The notes: generated by a model not told the origin, from the letters alone. Counted from the first letter of the stretch, positions 1-13,509 are shown. The stretch is 64,000 nucleotides of DNA from Varroa destructor (GCF_002443255.2 NW_019211458.1:20663509-20727508); one strand, 5' to 3'. A program made the numbers and translations.

Positions 1-1456
1 ACGCACTGTGGAACCCACGTTAAATTGCTTCTGCAATTGCGCTTGGATTCTACAATCCTGCTTCTAAAGTTCGCATTGGTGATGCCTTGAATTGTCTTAT
101 AATGGAGCCAAAATTTAGGTCAATTATGTTATCGATGAAAACTTCGCATAGTTTTGTCCCAGTAGAAGTGTTTCAAGTTGCTGGTACATCATATCGATCC
201 GTTGAACTTTCGAAACCTTTTTGCAAAATCTAGTGTACCAGGTCAACAACAAAACAATTCTGGAATATCCGTAGCATCTGGTAACGCTTAAAGAACAAAC
301 TACGAATGAGGACATCGACTTATTTAAAGGATCCGTTAGTCAAAAGGATTCAACCAGTTAGGATCATTCTGACTATCTAGTTATTGAAACAAAAACAGCT
401 GGAGAACGCGTACGCTCCTTTTGTAAAAGGTGTCTGACAAGCACACCCATTGAATTACGTAAGATAAATGATACATTTGAAGGTTTTTTTTTCGGGCTTG
501 TTGCATTAGATATACCGGTAATTAACTATTAACCGTTTACTGCTATTAGACGTTTTCGTAGCAGCTTTTCTGTGGGATAAGATCAACTCACAATCACATT
601 ACGGAAAGCGCTTAAGAAAACGCTACCGATACGACAGTCGCGATACGCTTCAGCTATGTACTGCTGTTCCCAAAAAACGTATGACCTTGCCTTACTTTTA
701 AGCACACATGTCAGTATAATTATGAATTCGCCATTTAGTCTTTTCCTGGTTTATTCTTTAACTTAAGTAGTATACTTTTTTTTTCCTCTAAAATTAATTC
801 GTGACAACTTATCTATTGATGAAATCACAAGATAATATTTGAATAGCGTAAGCGTCCATAAATAAAGTTTAAAGCCCGAAGATAATATAATTTCACAACG
901 TGTTCTGGCCAGTCAAAAACATTAATAATAAAATTTATAATTGCAGTCTCGTCGAACCCGAACGTCGAAATTTATCTGTATACCTGCAACTTTATAATAG
1001 TTATGATAATATTCCATAATTAATTATATCCTATCCTATCCTATTTGAGGCTATCCACCACAAACGATAGATAACCGACAAACGTTTCGCATAGATGTAA
1101 ACGCATAAGATGACAGTGTTTTTGACTCGTAAAGTGATCGTTCCAATTGTATGGCTTGTCCACAATTATTTAACAATTTAACATTAAACGTAGTTGTTAA
1201 TGGCTATCAAGGTGGTTTGATAAATTTAAACATTTTGGCGCCTTTCACACGTCCGACAGCGTCACGGTATGACAGATAAAAACGCGGAACTCATTAATAG
1301 ATTCGTGCCAGTGCGTCGAACGTATATGATAACGTTATGAAAACCTTATGATATGCACACAGATATATATATTTCTCATAGTATTTCAACTATGACGGGG
1401 CAAAAAAAGGGTCATAAATTTTACTAGTATTTTTGTTCATTAAAGAAAATAATTTA

Positions 1457-1458
<2 letters not shown>

Positions 1459-1511
<53 letters not shown>
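1459..1511. repeat. (TG)n microsatellite, about 26 units
   Basis: An uninterrupted TG dinucleotide run of about 53 bases. Read directly from the sequence. Confidence 0.98.
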
Positions 1512-1513
<2 letters not shown>

Positions 1514-2727
1514 ATTAATGTGAAAATCATTGGCACTATTTATGTCAACGGTTTTTCGAATCATTCAGTTTTATCTTTGGTGAGCGAATAACGTGAAAAT
1601 TACATTGGGTCAATTGTAGCCCAGCGGCCGAATCAATACTGAACAGTCTCCATTGATGTACGTGTTTCGTCAAATTATAATAATAATAATAATAACTAGT
1701 AGAGTAATAACGGTAGTAGCCATACGTTGCGAGCTCCTACAGAATCGAATATGTTAGCGTGTGATTTTTTTTGCATGATCTACACTTTGCATTATGGAAA
1801 TTGATCCATAATTTCTTCCTGTACAAACTAATTTTAGCATCTATTAGATGTGTGTCGACTATAAATTTGACAATTAAGCTCTTGGTCGATTAAGCTTAAT
1901 TACTTTGATGTTACGAGGAAATGGAACGACCACGAAATCAGCCCTTTGCGTTAGTCCATTTTTGCTGGTCGTGAAAAATCGCTGGGATTAACTCACGATT
2001 TTAGCAAAAGCAGAAATTCAAAGTTCGTCATAGTGAATTGAAACTCAATAACACCGTTAGGAAATAATAGTCGCGATGATTAACCTATCTTTGTTGATCG
2101 ATTACACATCTCGCTAATGTAATGTAACGCCTTTCAACTTTATCGGAGACATCGCGTACGTGGTCACGTAACATAAATATATGTTAAATGTGCGTTACTC
2201 CCGAGAATTAAAGTTGATAAAAGAGATAGTTAGCTAAGCGTAACATTGCGCCTCATTGCAAATGATACCTCATCTTTTTCCCTTTTCGGCCTGAGCCTTT
2301 CTGAGGGTGATCTTCTCAAGAGACGGCGTCTTTTTTCCTGCCGTCAACTCTTAGCGCCAATTTCTGCCAAGTATGTTGGCATAATGATGTGCCGGCGGCG
2401 TGAGTGAGCTACGAGCATTATTCCGTGTCCCATTACGATCCGTTTATTCACTCGCAATGATATCGTCGTGGGTTTGAGAATATTGCACATGGGCTTCGGG
2501 AAAATCTTTTTACCTCAGATACATAGGTGAATGAGCTCTCTGAAGCATCTGAAATTGGACTGGCAAAAGCCATTGAGTGGTGGCGCTACTATTCAAATTT
2601 ATCGCTGAAGAAACTAGATGAATTAAGAGCACTAGTAATGCTAGTAGGCATACGTGGTTCCTAATGTATGTCAAATATGCAAAGTAAGGCTCTTCATCTA
2701 GTTTACATCATTATAATTTTTGTATAG

Positions 2728-2748
2728 TATTATTATTATTATTATTAT
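2728..2748. repeat. (TAT)n microsatellite
   Basis: Seven perfect TAT units. A similar TAA run lies at about 1677-1694. Confidence 0.95.
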
Positions 2749-3478
2749 GTAACCTTTGTCTAACGGTGACACTAGAATGAGCTTCATTACAAAGCGCGCA
2801 TTGGTGGATTTTTAAATTTTCGCGCTAGTGGCTTTCAGGATCTGTGACAGAACGCATGTGGGTGTATTGAACTCATTGCAAGCAAAGATACATAAATAAA
2901 TAGTAGTAAATGTTTTTATTATTTATGGCTCTTATTTTTATTACTATTATAAACAATAATCGAGTAGAAAGTAAAGTTCTGTTAGAAAGATGCGTAGTAT
3001 AATGAAAAACAGTTTCAAAACAGTGAATCGTCTAATTCCTCTGCAAATCCTCACCGCTTAACACGAATCTATGATATGAAATCAACGATTCCAAAGTTGT
3101 ACCAGTCAACTTTTATAGCATCTGAATAATAATAATAATACGCTGAATTTGTTAGGAATAATTTAAACTTGATCATTAACTTTGACTTAGAGTTCGACGA
3201 TCTATGTTTCCTTCTATTTGTGAAGCGTCTAATATCGAACACTAAATTGTATAGAACTTGTTTTAATTGAGAATAATCGTCTGGTATCTTTAGTTTACCT
3301 AGCGTCTGGTTTTTAATAAAAAGCATTTCTAGGTTGACCATCAAGTTCTTGTGTAGCTACGAATATGTTACATTGCAAGAAATATGTTGATCTAACATTC
3401 AATATAGTAAACAATTTAACTTGATTTCATCAGGTTAGCTGCATAAACATTACAATTTTTTGATTAATTGGAGATCCT

Positions 3479-4109
3479 ATGCGAGTTCACAGAATCGTCG
3501 ATTGGCGCTTTACGGAACGAGAAACGATTATGGAGCCAGAGCATCAAAACGAAGTATGTATTTTTTACTTTTTTTTATTTTAAAATAACATAAAAAGAGA
3601 AATACCTTTTATTAGTTCATTAGACTTTTTTCCAATTTCGCTATGTGAGAATGATCAGTTAACATAGCGGTCAAGCAGCTACGTCATATATCTTTCGAAT
3701 TGTTTTTTCCAAATCCTATTATCCTTGATTTCATATGAAGATATCTAGTAAAAAGTTAGCGGTCGTTCCTTTCCAGGTATCTCCAGTGTTTAAATCCAGG
3801 AACCCGAATAGTCAAGCTTAAGGAAAAACGCGAGTTATATGCTCTTCAGTATCGGTGGAGTTTTTTTCCATGCTATTCCTCTATGTGAAATGCCGGATTC
3901 GCTTTTCTTTTTGACGACCCCTCTCTCGAATTTCGCGTTTTTTCCATTATTTTCAGGGTAGCGATGCATCTTCGCATTCTTCTACTCAAGGCTCTCCGTT
4001 GAAAAATTCGGCAATATATCTAATGCATAACTTATGGTTTCTCGAAATGTTTATGCCTTTCGTGTTCCCGCATTCTCCTCGTATAACTATTATTACTCCG
4101 ACACAATAA
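3479..4109 (+). CDS. candidate two-exon small gene, unknown product
   Basis: Not recognised. Exon 1 (3479-3553) starts with ATG, has an in-frame stop shortly upstream, codes for 25 residues and ends at a GTATGT donor. Exon 2 (3957-4109) follows a strong acceptor (T/C-rich tract, TTTTCAG) in the same phase (0) and codes for 50 residues, beginning GSDASSHSSTQGSPLK, to a TAA that overlaps an AATAAA. The joined frame is 75 aa: basic, then acidic/serine-rich, then a hydrophobic tail. A competing acceptor at about 3776 is also in phase but stops after 14 codons. The splice signals and phase are visible; that this is a gene is inference, and exon-like patterns of this size also arise by chance. Confidence 0.27.
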
Positions 4110-4221
4110 ACCTTGAGTTAAGTTTATACATACATTGCACATATTGAAGAGAAAGTTGCCCTGTTTTTTTTTGCTTATAATTCCTTCAATTTATTCTAAG
4201 CTCTGAACAAGTGAGCATATC

Positions 4222-4925
4222 TTAGTCGAAGTAGTGCAGCTCGTTTCTTACAGGCATCATCCATCTTTCGGGTAGCTGATGTATTTCGCGAAGAAAATCG
4301 CTTCGTCGTTAAAGGCGGATAATTAGTCTACCGGTTTGCAGACTTCGGCCTTTGTCCTGAAATGTTTGCCTTCTGGGTATGCCACATTGATCGAAACAAA
4401 TGCTATTCAGATAGAGCAATGTCCTGACAGTGCGCTGAATGGCGCAGAGTTCTTCTGTGGGGTCTGTTAATGCTTATTGGGTCATCAAGAAGGTATGCGA
4501 TGTAGCATTATCATCCAACAATATCACTTGATCAGTCCAAGGCCTTTTTCTTGTTCATTTCGTGGCTTGGACGGATGAGTTGGCTTTCGTAAAGGTCTCC
4601 TGTAACTCTTTTTCGAGGTTTGTGTAACTCGGAATGCAGAGATGACCGCTTGACCAAGATTATTTCCTCATGATGTAGAACTGGAAAGTCCAAACTTCCC
4701 CAGTTTGAGTTTAGGGCTATTGTAAGTGGTAAACCTTTTATCGCCGGTAGTGATCTTGCCCAAACATGATTCTTCTTTCTGTCGTATAAGCAACGAAAGC
4801 CATATTGTCGGATGGTTTTGTGTCGTTTGCGCATTCGCTACGCGTTTTCCCGGCGTTCATGATGCCTACTTTCTTTCCTTTTCAATCCTTCCTGGTGCAT
4901 GCAAATGATTGATCATAGCCATCTG
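4222..4925 (-). mobile_element. decayed mariner (Tc1/mariner) transposase
   Basis: Fragments of a mariner transposase can be read on the minus strand across several frames. In order: a match to the NHLHxxG linker region (about 4880-4910), TTGDKRF carrying the first catalytic Asp, LLDDNATSHT carrying the second Asp, QDIALSE corresponding to the SPDLAPSD block with the third Asp, HLFRSM, and the C-terminal block QLPERW ending in YFD before a stop at 4222. Frameshifts and an in-frame TAG directly after the third-Asp block break the gene. An intact mariner transposase is about 345 aa; about 230 residues' worth is visible. I found no terminal inverted repeats or TA target duplication. It is a dead copy, and all three acidic blocks of the DD34D triad are still recognisable. 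Confidence 0.85.
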
Positions 4926-5644
4926 AAATAAGCCCTATTTAAATTCAACTCAATACTATCAGCCTGGAAACTTTCAGAATAATTCTTCGAACTGTCTCGC
5001 TTAGTCTATATACGGTTAGCTGATTAGACGCTATTCGTCGACCTCAACAAGAATTTCCATTTCAACCCAATGTCTAGCTATTACGTGCAGAGCATATATT
5101 AATGCACGTCTTTGCGTCAGAGGTTATACTGCCTATGGCGGGCAACGACGTTCAGTTCAATAGCCCCTTGTTATTACGCTTAGTAACCCTTTCCAAGGTC
5201 ATGTTTTTTCGCTTTTCAGTTTGTGGTTCAATGTAAGTCTTTCTTTTTGCCTCTTTTTGGGCGGTGTTGAGGGCCATTTAAATACGCGCAGTACAAAGTG
5301 ATTTCAGCTCCTGTATAAATTCAAAGTGTATAAACGACCTTCAAACGTCCTGGATTTAGTTCACTAAAGAACGTCAATTTTTCGCAGAGTCCCAAGAGAT
5401 AATGGGCTTCGAATGCACTCGCACAACAGTGTCCCTTCAATTTTGGACTTTCCAAGTAACTTCAATATTATTTCCATTTTATACCATTGTTTATTTTCGG
5501 GCCACATAAGAGATTAATTTTAGCTTCTGTTATCGACAAACACTCACGTTAAGAAACCAGCCGATTCACGAAAGATATCGTGGCTGGGACAATGCGTCAA
5601 AAAGGAGTAATACAAATATAATTTATATATATATATTATATTTG

Positions 5645-5682
<38 letters not shown>

Positions 5683-8219
5683 TTGTATACAACCTTTATT
5701 AGTATGGCATAAGTAGACTATTCATCTCACACGGGCTATGAAGTAAACAAACGGCTCAAAATTTTTCCGTGTCAATCATATCCTGTAATGTAAAGTCCAA
5801 AAGAATTTTATTCCACTGTCGAAGAAGATATTGAGTAACACTCCGGAGAAATCCTACTCGATTTGAGGCTTTCATTGCCCCCTAGAAGTACAAACAATTC
5901 CACGCATGCTCTAGAGATTCAGTACTATTTACCTGCTTTTGTTTGTTAAGTGAAAATTATAGTTTGCTTCAGGTTGTTTCGACAAACAATTAAAGGTAAT
6001 TTATCGTGTGGTGCAGCCCTGGTGCCCTTGTGTAAATCAATCAGAGGTAATAAAGTGCATGGCATACATCAATTCGTATTTTACCAGATTGTTTTTTGGG
6101 GGTTCTGGTGTTTGTTCAATCAGCCAAGAACCTGTTTACCCTGTGGTGCGTTTTTGAACTTCTTATGATTATGCAATAGCCGCTGGCGTTATGCGCGCTT
6201 CCGAGTTTAGAATAGCATAGGCAACGTTAAATCAATTTTCATTAACTTTGTAAACGATGGTTCACTTTTACCCGCGATTTATAAATCAGGTCTTTGTCCT
6301 CCACGTTGTTCTAGGCTAGCTTTACCTCTACATGAAGATCTAGCAATCCTTTTTTAGCTGCGGTAAAAATTACTTGTTAGGATAAAATTAAATGAATGAC
6401 AATAATTACTTGAGGTGTGTCGGTCAGGAGTTACCCTATTTTCGCTGAAGACAGCTTATTCGTTAAAGAAAAAAAAATGAATGTGGTAATACGTACACGC
6501 TTCAATGTTTGCTACACAACAGCTCCATGTTTGTAATAGCTTACTCGTAAGAACTTCTCGTAACTTCCATCGCTACGATATGAACGCAACAATACAACTA
6601 TAAACTACGCAATATGGCTGGGGTTCGTTCAGCTTTGAAGCGTTGCATATAACAATTCTCGAACGTTTACAACTTCCGCATGTTGAAAACAACAAAAAAA
6701 TATTTTGTTTATTGTTGTTTTTGTCATCTCTTACTAATGCAATAGGATTTTGCCACCTTAAATGTAATTTATCTACTCATTATAACATTTTTGTTAGCAC
6801 GCTCGGTCTTACGGTCTCCATAAAGTTAAGGTCTATTCCATTGCACGACTTTTCTGTCGTTTCTAGGAATAAAGTTTAGTTCTGTTGACGATTTCGTCAC
6901 AGTTCCTTCTTCACGATGTGCAGGCATAAAGACCTACTCGAACTTGGTCCTGCTAGCTCATCTTCTACAATCTACTAAAATTAATTAGGATTAAATTCGT
7001 TTTTTCAAAGGCAAGACCCTTTTCGCTAGTGGAAATACCGCGGTCGCAAAGTGTTGCTTTTCTTCAATGGATTATTGTCTAACATTGTTCCTCTATGATC
7101 TAGTGATCATCCTTAGCGTATATACGTGTATCCACTGAAAATATCCTCAATGATGCTGTGGGAGCCTTTGCATTCTAGGTCAATGCAGATCATTCGTGCC
7201 CGATACCTCATGCATTGTTCAAATTATGACCGGATGTTTAATATTAGGGATTGATTAAAGCCGAATAATAAAAATTGTCCAAATGCCAGGTTACTGAGTA
7301 AAAGATGATCTTTATCAAGCGTTCCACAAATTCATCAGGCTATAGAATGGTGTCATGACTCATAAGGAATATGAACACAGTAAATGGCAATGGTAAAAAG
7401 ACCTTTATTAGCCCATAGATACTAGATATGCCCACGAGACTGTTAGCGATCAGTATAATAATCCCAGTTCGTCGATCAAGCCCATTATTTAAAAGAGATC
7501 AGCTGATTTTCCCCAAAAATCGTTGTAATTTTAGTTCTGTTCTTGTTCTGATATGCTTACGAGGTATCGAGCTTTTTGCTGCTGGTAACATATATATAGA
7601 TCTAAATTAATTCTATGTTTGACGAAAAATCATACACAGCTTTGATTTGCGTCTCCTTCTTCTGGGTCCATCCGTTCCTAGGATCCTTCGTTTGTCAATC
7701 TAGTGTGCTATCTTTTACGTATACTGCCGTGAGCTTGTGCGCGCTGAGCGAACTGTTAAACAAGCGATCTAGTTCAGAATTGAAATGATGTGTTAATTTT
7801 CCTCTATCCCTATGTGCGTTTTAGGTAGTCAGTGGTCCTAAAACGACAAGCTGCGACGGGCGACTGTTCACAATTCGAGACTTAATTACAAAGATCAATC
7901 GGACGGTGCATTTTATTGCTTAACAAGATTGAGTAACGCTGAGCCATCTCGAATTGTATTTTACCGAGGTAAATGAGGTAATAGATAAAAAGAAGGTTCA
8001 AAACGAAGTAGCAAATGGCATTGAAAACAAATCGTATGCTTCAAAAGGTAATTAATTAACTACTAGCTAAAAACAGTGAACGGAACTTTGCGGGAACGGT
8101 TCAAAACGAAAATCCTACATACGCGGTAACACATAGTGTAGCAGCATAAGAAGCAAGTGGTTCATTACTGTAATTGCTGTTGCTGTGAACGCTATGAACA
8201 TTAATCTCGCACAAACAAC
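4926..8219. other. AT-rich spacer, no supported gene
   Basis: Mostly AT-rich, with short open frames of chance length. The one notable structure is the AT-rich inverted repeat at 5611-5646. The N-terminal part of the mariner copy may extend into the first few hundred bases but is not clearly readable there. Confidence 0.5.
5611..5690. repeat. AT-rich inverted repeat with (TA)n
   Basis: Two perfect 12-base arms, TACAAATATAAT (5611-5622) and ATTATATTTGTA (5635-5646), flank a 12-base AT loop. They are followed by a (TA)n tract and another partial copy of the TTTGTA arm. It could extrude as a cruciform or derive from a small AT-rich transposon. No function is shown. Confidence 0.85.
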
Positions 8220-8339
8220 ATAGCTGTCGCTACCCCTATCTTGTCTTGTATGCTGTGTCTACTTGTCATGTACCGAAACTACTAGAAGATGGCAGTGTCA
8301 TCACGCTCGGTTTCAACATGTTTTTCCTCTCACTGTTGC

Positions 8340-8880
8340 CTATTCGACCATCTCTCCGCTGATCATGTAGAAAGGCAGTGAGTTGTGTCCCCCGTCCCGG
8401 ATCGGTAACCCATAGATCGGACCTCTTGACGGCCCGCGCTCCAGCTGCTAGCGGCAAAATCCCCTTTTGCCATTGCGATATACCGTTCATCTCTGCCGAG
8501 CACCCATTTCCAGTGTTCTGCGGAACAGTTTCGCCATTGCGCTCCTACGAGGGAAGTATTCATCTTGACGAATCGGTCGCGCACTTTCAACTTCTGCTTG
8601 CTTAGCTCGGCTAAGCAGTGATGCCATGGGAAAGGTCAACGAACAGGAGCAACTGACAGATCCATCGCGTAATGAAATCAAATCGCATGCTTACACGGAT
8701 ACCCTCCTCTACGGTTATCCATACAGACAGGCAGGCAGACAGACAGAAGCGGCCCATACGATCGCGCATAGAGAAGATACAAGCCCCACTAGTGGAACGA
8801 AGGGGAGAATCGGGGTCATGAGGATCGATTTTCCAACCCAGCGAAATTCTACTCAGGTCGTTGGCCTATGTCGATCCTAG
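8340..8880. other. GC-rich island with ATG in strong start context
   Basis: Clearly GC-richer than its surroundings, with overlapping open frames on both strands, as is common at promoters and first exons. On the plus strand an ATG at 8626 has a near-ideal context (GCCATGG) and opens an 84-codon frame to 8880, which contains a GACA/GGCA repeat near 8727. The frame has no recognisable domain. A donor-like GTAATG lies 43 bases after the ATG, so this could be a first coding exon or an untranslated leader. Confidence 0.25.
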
Positions 8881-8926
8881 TGGCGAAACGATTCTGTGGG
8901 GAATGAACATCGCTCCAAAGAAATTA

Positions 8927-8946
8927 CTGGCTAGCTAGCTAGCCAG
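8927..8946. repeat. perfect 20-bp palindrome
   Basis: CTGGCTAGCTAGCTAGCCAG is identical to its own reverse complement and has an internal CTAG repeat. It could be a hairpin or a dimeric binding site, or chance. Confidence 0.95.
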
Positions 8947-9817
8947 CCGTCAGCTTTACGAAACGTTTAACCATTGCGAACTATTCATGTCATTAGGCTC
9001 CATTGCGACCGCAGAGATTTGCTGCTGGCAATGCGTCGCCTGTCATCGTGAATGGTACGCTTAAAGTGACGCCAAGGGTGTACAAGCGTACACGTAACTA
9101 AACTGGTATGAAATCAATAGATTATCGATATTTCATCATAATTCTATGTGAAACAAATGTAGCTCTAAAGCAATATTTGTGTTGGCACTTTGCTTTTTAA
9201 GTGGAGCAAGCATATTTACGTAGCATAAGCAAGCATAAGACGTATCTCATTCTCAGCTGTTTGGTTATGTTTACTATCGTAGCCTGAACTGCGAGGAAGT
9301 TGATGCTCGTTAATGTAACTTGCCGGTTACGACAACAAAGCATTGTCTCATGTCCGGGTTTGGTATGGATTAGGTGAAGAACACAATTAAAACTTTTATT
9401 TTACTCGTAAATAATTGATACCTTGTGGTTACATGACTCTATCAAGTGTATGTTTCATTTTTCTTTAACTTACAACAAATTGATGCCTCAAGGCTTAACC
9501 TAGAGGCTGCTAAACAGCGCGGACCAAATTTGCAGCTCTGATTGGCTTTTGTTTCAAATATCTGCGGTTTATTCGATTTCTTTTGTATGTGTCTCAGAGA
9601 TGATTGCCAAATGATGAGATCACAGCATTTTATTAGGTTTATCAGCTTACTGATCTCGCTATTTTAGATACTAGTCAACACATAGGTGATACAGATATTA
9701 TCATGTGTGGAAAACTAGTGTCTGGTTTAGTAAAATAATAAAGATAATGGCTATCAGCTAAGATTTTCTTCTTTTCTAATATACTCAATGGTATAAAAAT
9801 AAATATATTTCACTTAC

Positions 9818-9891
9818 CTCTAGGCAAACTTGGCCACTTGACCTATTCGCCTGCTGAACGCCTTTCAGCGAATTTCTTTCCAAGTTCTTAA
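9818..9891 (-). CDS. candidate internal exon, unknown
   Basis: On the minus strand a 74-base segment is bounded by a TGTTGTCCAG acceptor and a consensus GTAAGT donor, with one frame open throughout (24 codons, entry phase 1, exit phase 0). There is no homology and no clear partner exon. The adjoining GC-rich block at 9.9-10.6 kb would be its upstream side. It could equally be a non-coding exon or chance. Confidence 0.15.
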
Positions 9892-10640
9892 CTGGACAAC
9901 ATTCACAAACACCTAAACATTTTCTCTCTCGAAGAACATCTTCTTGTGCCAATCGAACAACGGAAAAGCCCCCACCAACCCGGTGATCAAAAAGTGCTTC
10001 TCTTTGTTCTGCCCCATATGTTTTTTCCCTATCTGGCGAGTTTTTCCCCTTAACGGTCCCCCATCCTTATAACAGCTCATGCGCTTTCTCGACAACCATC
10101 TCGAGGGAAGAAGGCTTTTTTGCCATCGATGTGTTTCCTTTTCCTACGTAGTCTCACCCCTGTCGTCCTCCGTTCCCAGCGAGGGCAAAGCTGTACTTGC
10201 AAAGATCTCCTTTTGATGACGGCCTTTGTAGGGGACGCCAGAAAGATTGGGGCCCGAAAAGAAGACCTCCACTCCGCTCTACCGCCCGCAGGCAGTGCGG
10301 TATGTCGGCCGGCGAAGGCTATAGTTTGGCTACAGCCACCACTTCAGCGGGCATTTCGCTTGCACCTATATGCTGTGTTCCTGGGTATTTTCTACATCCT
10401 GATGCTACATCCCTCTGGCTCGTTCACCTCGAAGTGACCGGCCGGCGTTTCTGATGTTCGCCGATCGCCCAGCGAGGCTGACGACGAACCAAGTAACCGC
10501 GTTTTGCCTTCGCCTCTTAAGGCCCACCCGATAAAGAGGCACTCGTGTGTACGTAACACAGTGGTACTCGGGCTTCTGTGCATTTGGCCTATTAGTTCGA
10601 TTACATTGTTATCTCGATCGAAGCTGCTGGACACGTAGGT
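9892..10640. other. GC-rich island, no named product
   Basis: A GC-rich stretch with open frames of 60-105 codons in several frames on both strands. Overlap in several frames is what high GC content alone produces. I recognise no domain. It may be promoter or 5' exon sequence of an unseen gene. Confidence 0.3.
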
Positions 10641-13509
10641 TGAGTAAGTAGCTGAAATGTAATACGAATTGTAGGAGAGCTATGGAAAAGTCAGGATGTT
10701 GCTTGGTTTTTTATTATGTCCATTGTAAACTAAATGGCCGTAGCCTCATATTCGATTCCTTATCCAAAAAAAATTAGCACATTAAATTGAAAAACACACT
10801 TAAAAGCAACAATTATTTATCTTTGCCTTTTAGATGCTCTTTAATATACCCTTAGTTAGAAGTACGTATATATTAAGCAGTCGTCTGTATAGCTACTAAT
10901 GGATTTATAAAATACGCACCCTGATCAGCTATCTTATTCGATTTGCTGTTTTTTAATTTCCTCAGTGTGCTGATAATGGATTTATTTATAACATGTGTTG
11001 TGTTTTCTCAAGAGCGGATGATTTTGTTTTCTAAGCTAAGTTTGTACATTAAACGCAATACTTACAAGCTTAAATACCAACAAATTACTGAAATATGCTT
11101 TTTGCCATCTACAGCTCCACGGCGGGTTCAAGAATCAACGGCATTTGCATTTGTGATTTACTCTTGATACACGTTTAGTGGAAATAGTAGCCCTATAGCC
11201 ATGAAGCTAACAGTAGATCAAATAATAATCATTTTATCCATACTTAATTTCTATTCTTTAATGGAAATTTTCGAAATTGTTCAATTTATGCTTTGCGCTA
11301 TGTTCTAATTCTCCCGTAGCTTTCGATTGGACTAGAGTTTGCATTAGAAGTTCGTCAAAGGACCTAATCAATCAATATGGGGTTCTATGAATCAGCGAGT
11401 CGAGGTTTTTTCTATTCTCAACAGTTATTATTTAATTTAACATTGCACTTGATGTAAATACTCTAAGAGCTAATTATTTCTGGAACTTTTTAGTGTTTAT
11501 TTCACATATTACGCGCCATCTACATGTGCAGACATATCAAAAAAAAAAAAATTTTTTTTACACATTTTTTATGCTATANNNNNNNNNNNNNNNNNNNNNN
11601 NNNNNNNNNNNNNNNNNNNNNNNNNNNNNNNNNNNNNNNNNNNNNNNNNNNNNNNNNNNNNNNNNNNNNNNNNNNNNNTTATTTTCATACAAACCATAAA
11701 TCGAAAGTAGTTACGCGTCTTGCACACGTAAAGAAAAATAGCCTTTCACATACATATACAAAGCTGTCGTCTTTGCTTTCTATGCCCACCCACTGAACGT
11801 GCTTCCCCTTTCCATTGCAAAAAATGACTAGGAACTATCTTCTACTAAAAGGATGAAGTTGAATAACAGCAGTGGCCGAGGAATCTGTTTTATCTTATCT
11901 CAAACGCCGCCGAATGAAACCATTTAGATGATGATTCCTCGTGTCAAACCCGAATGCCGCATTGGTGTCCGTCCCGTGAACTACTCGCGTGGGTGGTTCT
12001 CTTGCAGACCCGCCCATAAACTCCCACTGAGCACACACAACGTATATAACGCAGAGGGACATTTTTCTACTGTAAAATGGCTTGGGCTAGAGTTGTTCGT
12101 GTACTAATAGCGGCGTGTGAGATAGATTTACAGCTACTTTGGTTCCTGCTACCGCAATGCAATCATCCCCTTTCTCAGTCTTCCCTAGTTAAAGCCGGCA
12201 AAAAATCATGAACTTTCTGAATACGAATGTGGTTGATATGGCTAGGGAAAGCTTGAGTTGCCTAAATAAGGACAAGATAATTTATCCTCGGGCTGGCTGG
12301 GGATATGTGGGCGGTCCCAGGCGCAGCAACAAATAGTCATTGATAGGATGACAAAGGACGAAAACGACAGAATATAAGCCTGAAGATAACAAAAAAGGCG
12401 ATAACTGAATCGAAGAGCAAAAGCAATGAGTTGAAATGTTTGCGTTGTGCACAGATAATACTACGTTGTTGAATATGTGGAGCTACTTTTGTCAACATTG
12501 ACTGATTCGTCGGTATCGGCCTGACGCCATTGCAGTAACCGTACATGTAGTAAACGTTCATTTAAATAAAATGTGTTCCTATTGTGACAAGAAAATGAAC
12601 GAACCATATAAGTAGAACACCTTGAAAGCGAGCTATGTTACCAAAAGAACGACAGGTTTGTAGGACTATGTCTCAAGTACAGATTGCATTTAAAACACTG
12701 AACACAAACATTGAATACGTAAATAGATTTAAAGAATCTCGTAATAATGTTTAACGTAATACAGAGTAAACCTTATGCAGCAGAACAGCGTCGAATTAAA
12801 TCATTATAAAATAATATAGTAGTACTGGTATTTTAGATCTGTTGAAAATTTGTGCATTTGAAATGAATGTTCTACATTGTATCCAGTAAAAAGAAGTAAT
12901 TACATAATTTATGTAAACACATAACATAAAATAACACCAACAGTTGGGATAACTTATCTACCATTAAACAATCGAGAGCATCTAAGCGCTTATTCAGTCT
13001 GGGAGTAAATGTTCTGCACTAATATTGTCGCTTTAGACTCCGCCTTAAGCAAACCTAAAATAGACAATAGCCGACTGATCTTTTCCTTCTCCTCCTGTCT
13101 GTTCACTCATATAGGCACGATATCAGACCAGCCTTAGAACCGCATCTAAATAATAATAATAGTGGTAAATTCAGATGCTGTGGGCTGATCAGTCAGCAGC
13201 TGCTCCATTTCAGGGTAGGCCTAGAGCAGAAAAAATATGTAGATCTCTGATCTATACTTAATGCAAGGCGCACCCTTCCATAGCTCGGACACAGCACGCC
13301 GCGTGGGTATGTTCAGACGCATAAAACCGTCGATAGGTTAGTTCCCGAGATATATCTAGTTGTTTAATCGTGAGCTGCAACGTCCTTGCGTCCCGTATGG
13401 TTCTACAATGAACCTTCAATATATCTTCAACATAATCACACTAGGAGCTATGAATAATTTTACATGGCACTTAGCGTAAACACAATGTATCGGGAAACAT
13501 TGTGCTTAC
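10641..13509. other. spacer with assembly gap; no supported gene
   Basis: AT-rich sequence interrupted by the N run. At 12043-12049 there is a TATATAA element and, at 12077, an ATG opening a 44-codon frame that starts hydrophobic. The spacing from TATA to ATG leaves almost no leader, so I do not call it a gene. Confidence 0.4.
11579..11678. other. assembly gap, 100 N
   Basis: Exactly 100 consecutive N, the usual placeholder for a scaffold gap of unknown size. It is preceded by poly-A and poly-T runs. Any exon here is lost, and local distances across it should not be trusted. Confidence 0.99.

Larger units (their letters stand above)
1..3478. other. AT-rich spacer, no supported gene
   Basis: This stretch is AT-rich with short, scattered open frames and simple repeats. 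I see no frame with recognisable homology and no pair of phase-compatible exons. An open frame near 24-231 (+) is unremarkable for its length. Confidence 0.5.

Noticed and set aside
10120..10437. 105-codon open frame in a GC-rich island
   Set aside because: Two other long frames overlap it on both strands; high GC content alone explains this. No domain recognised.
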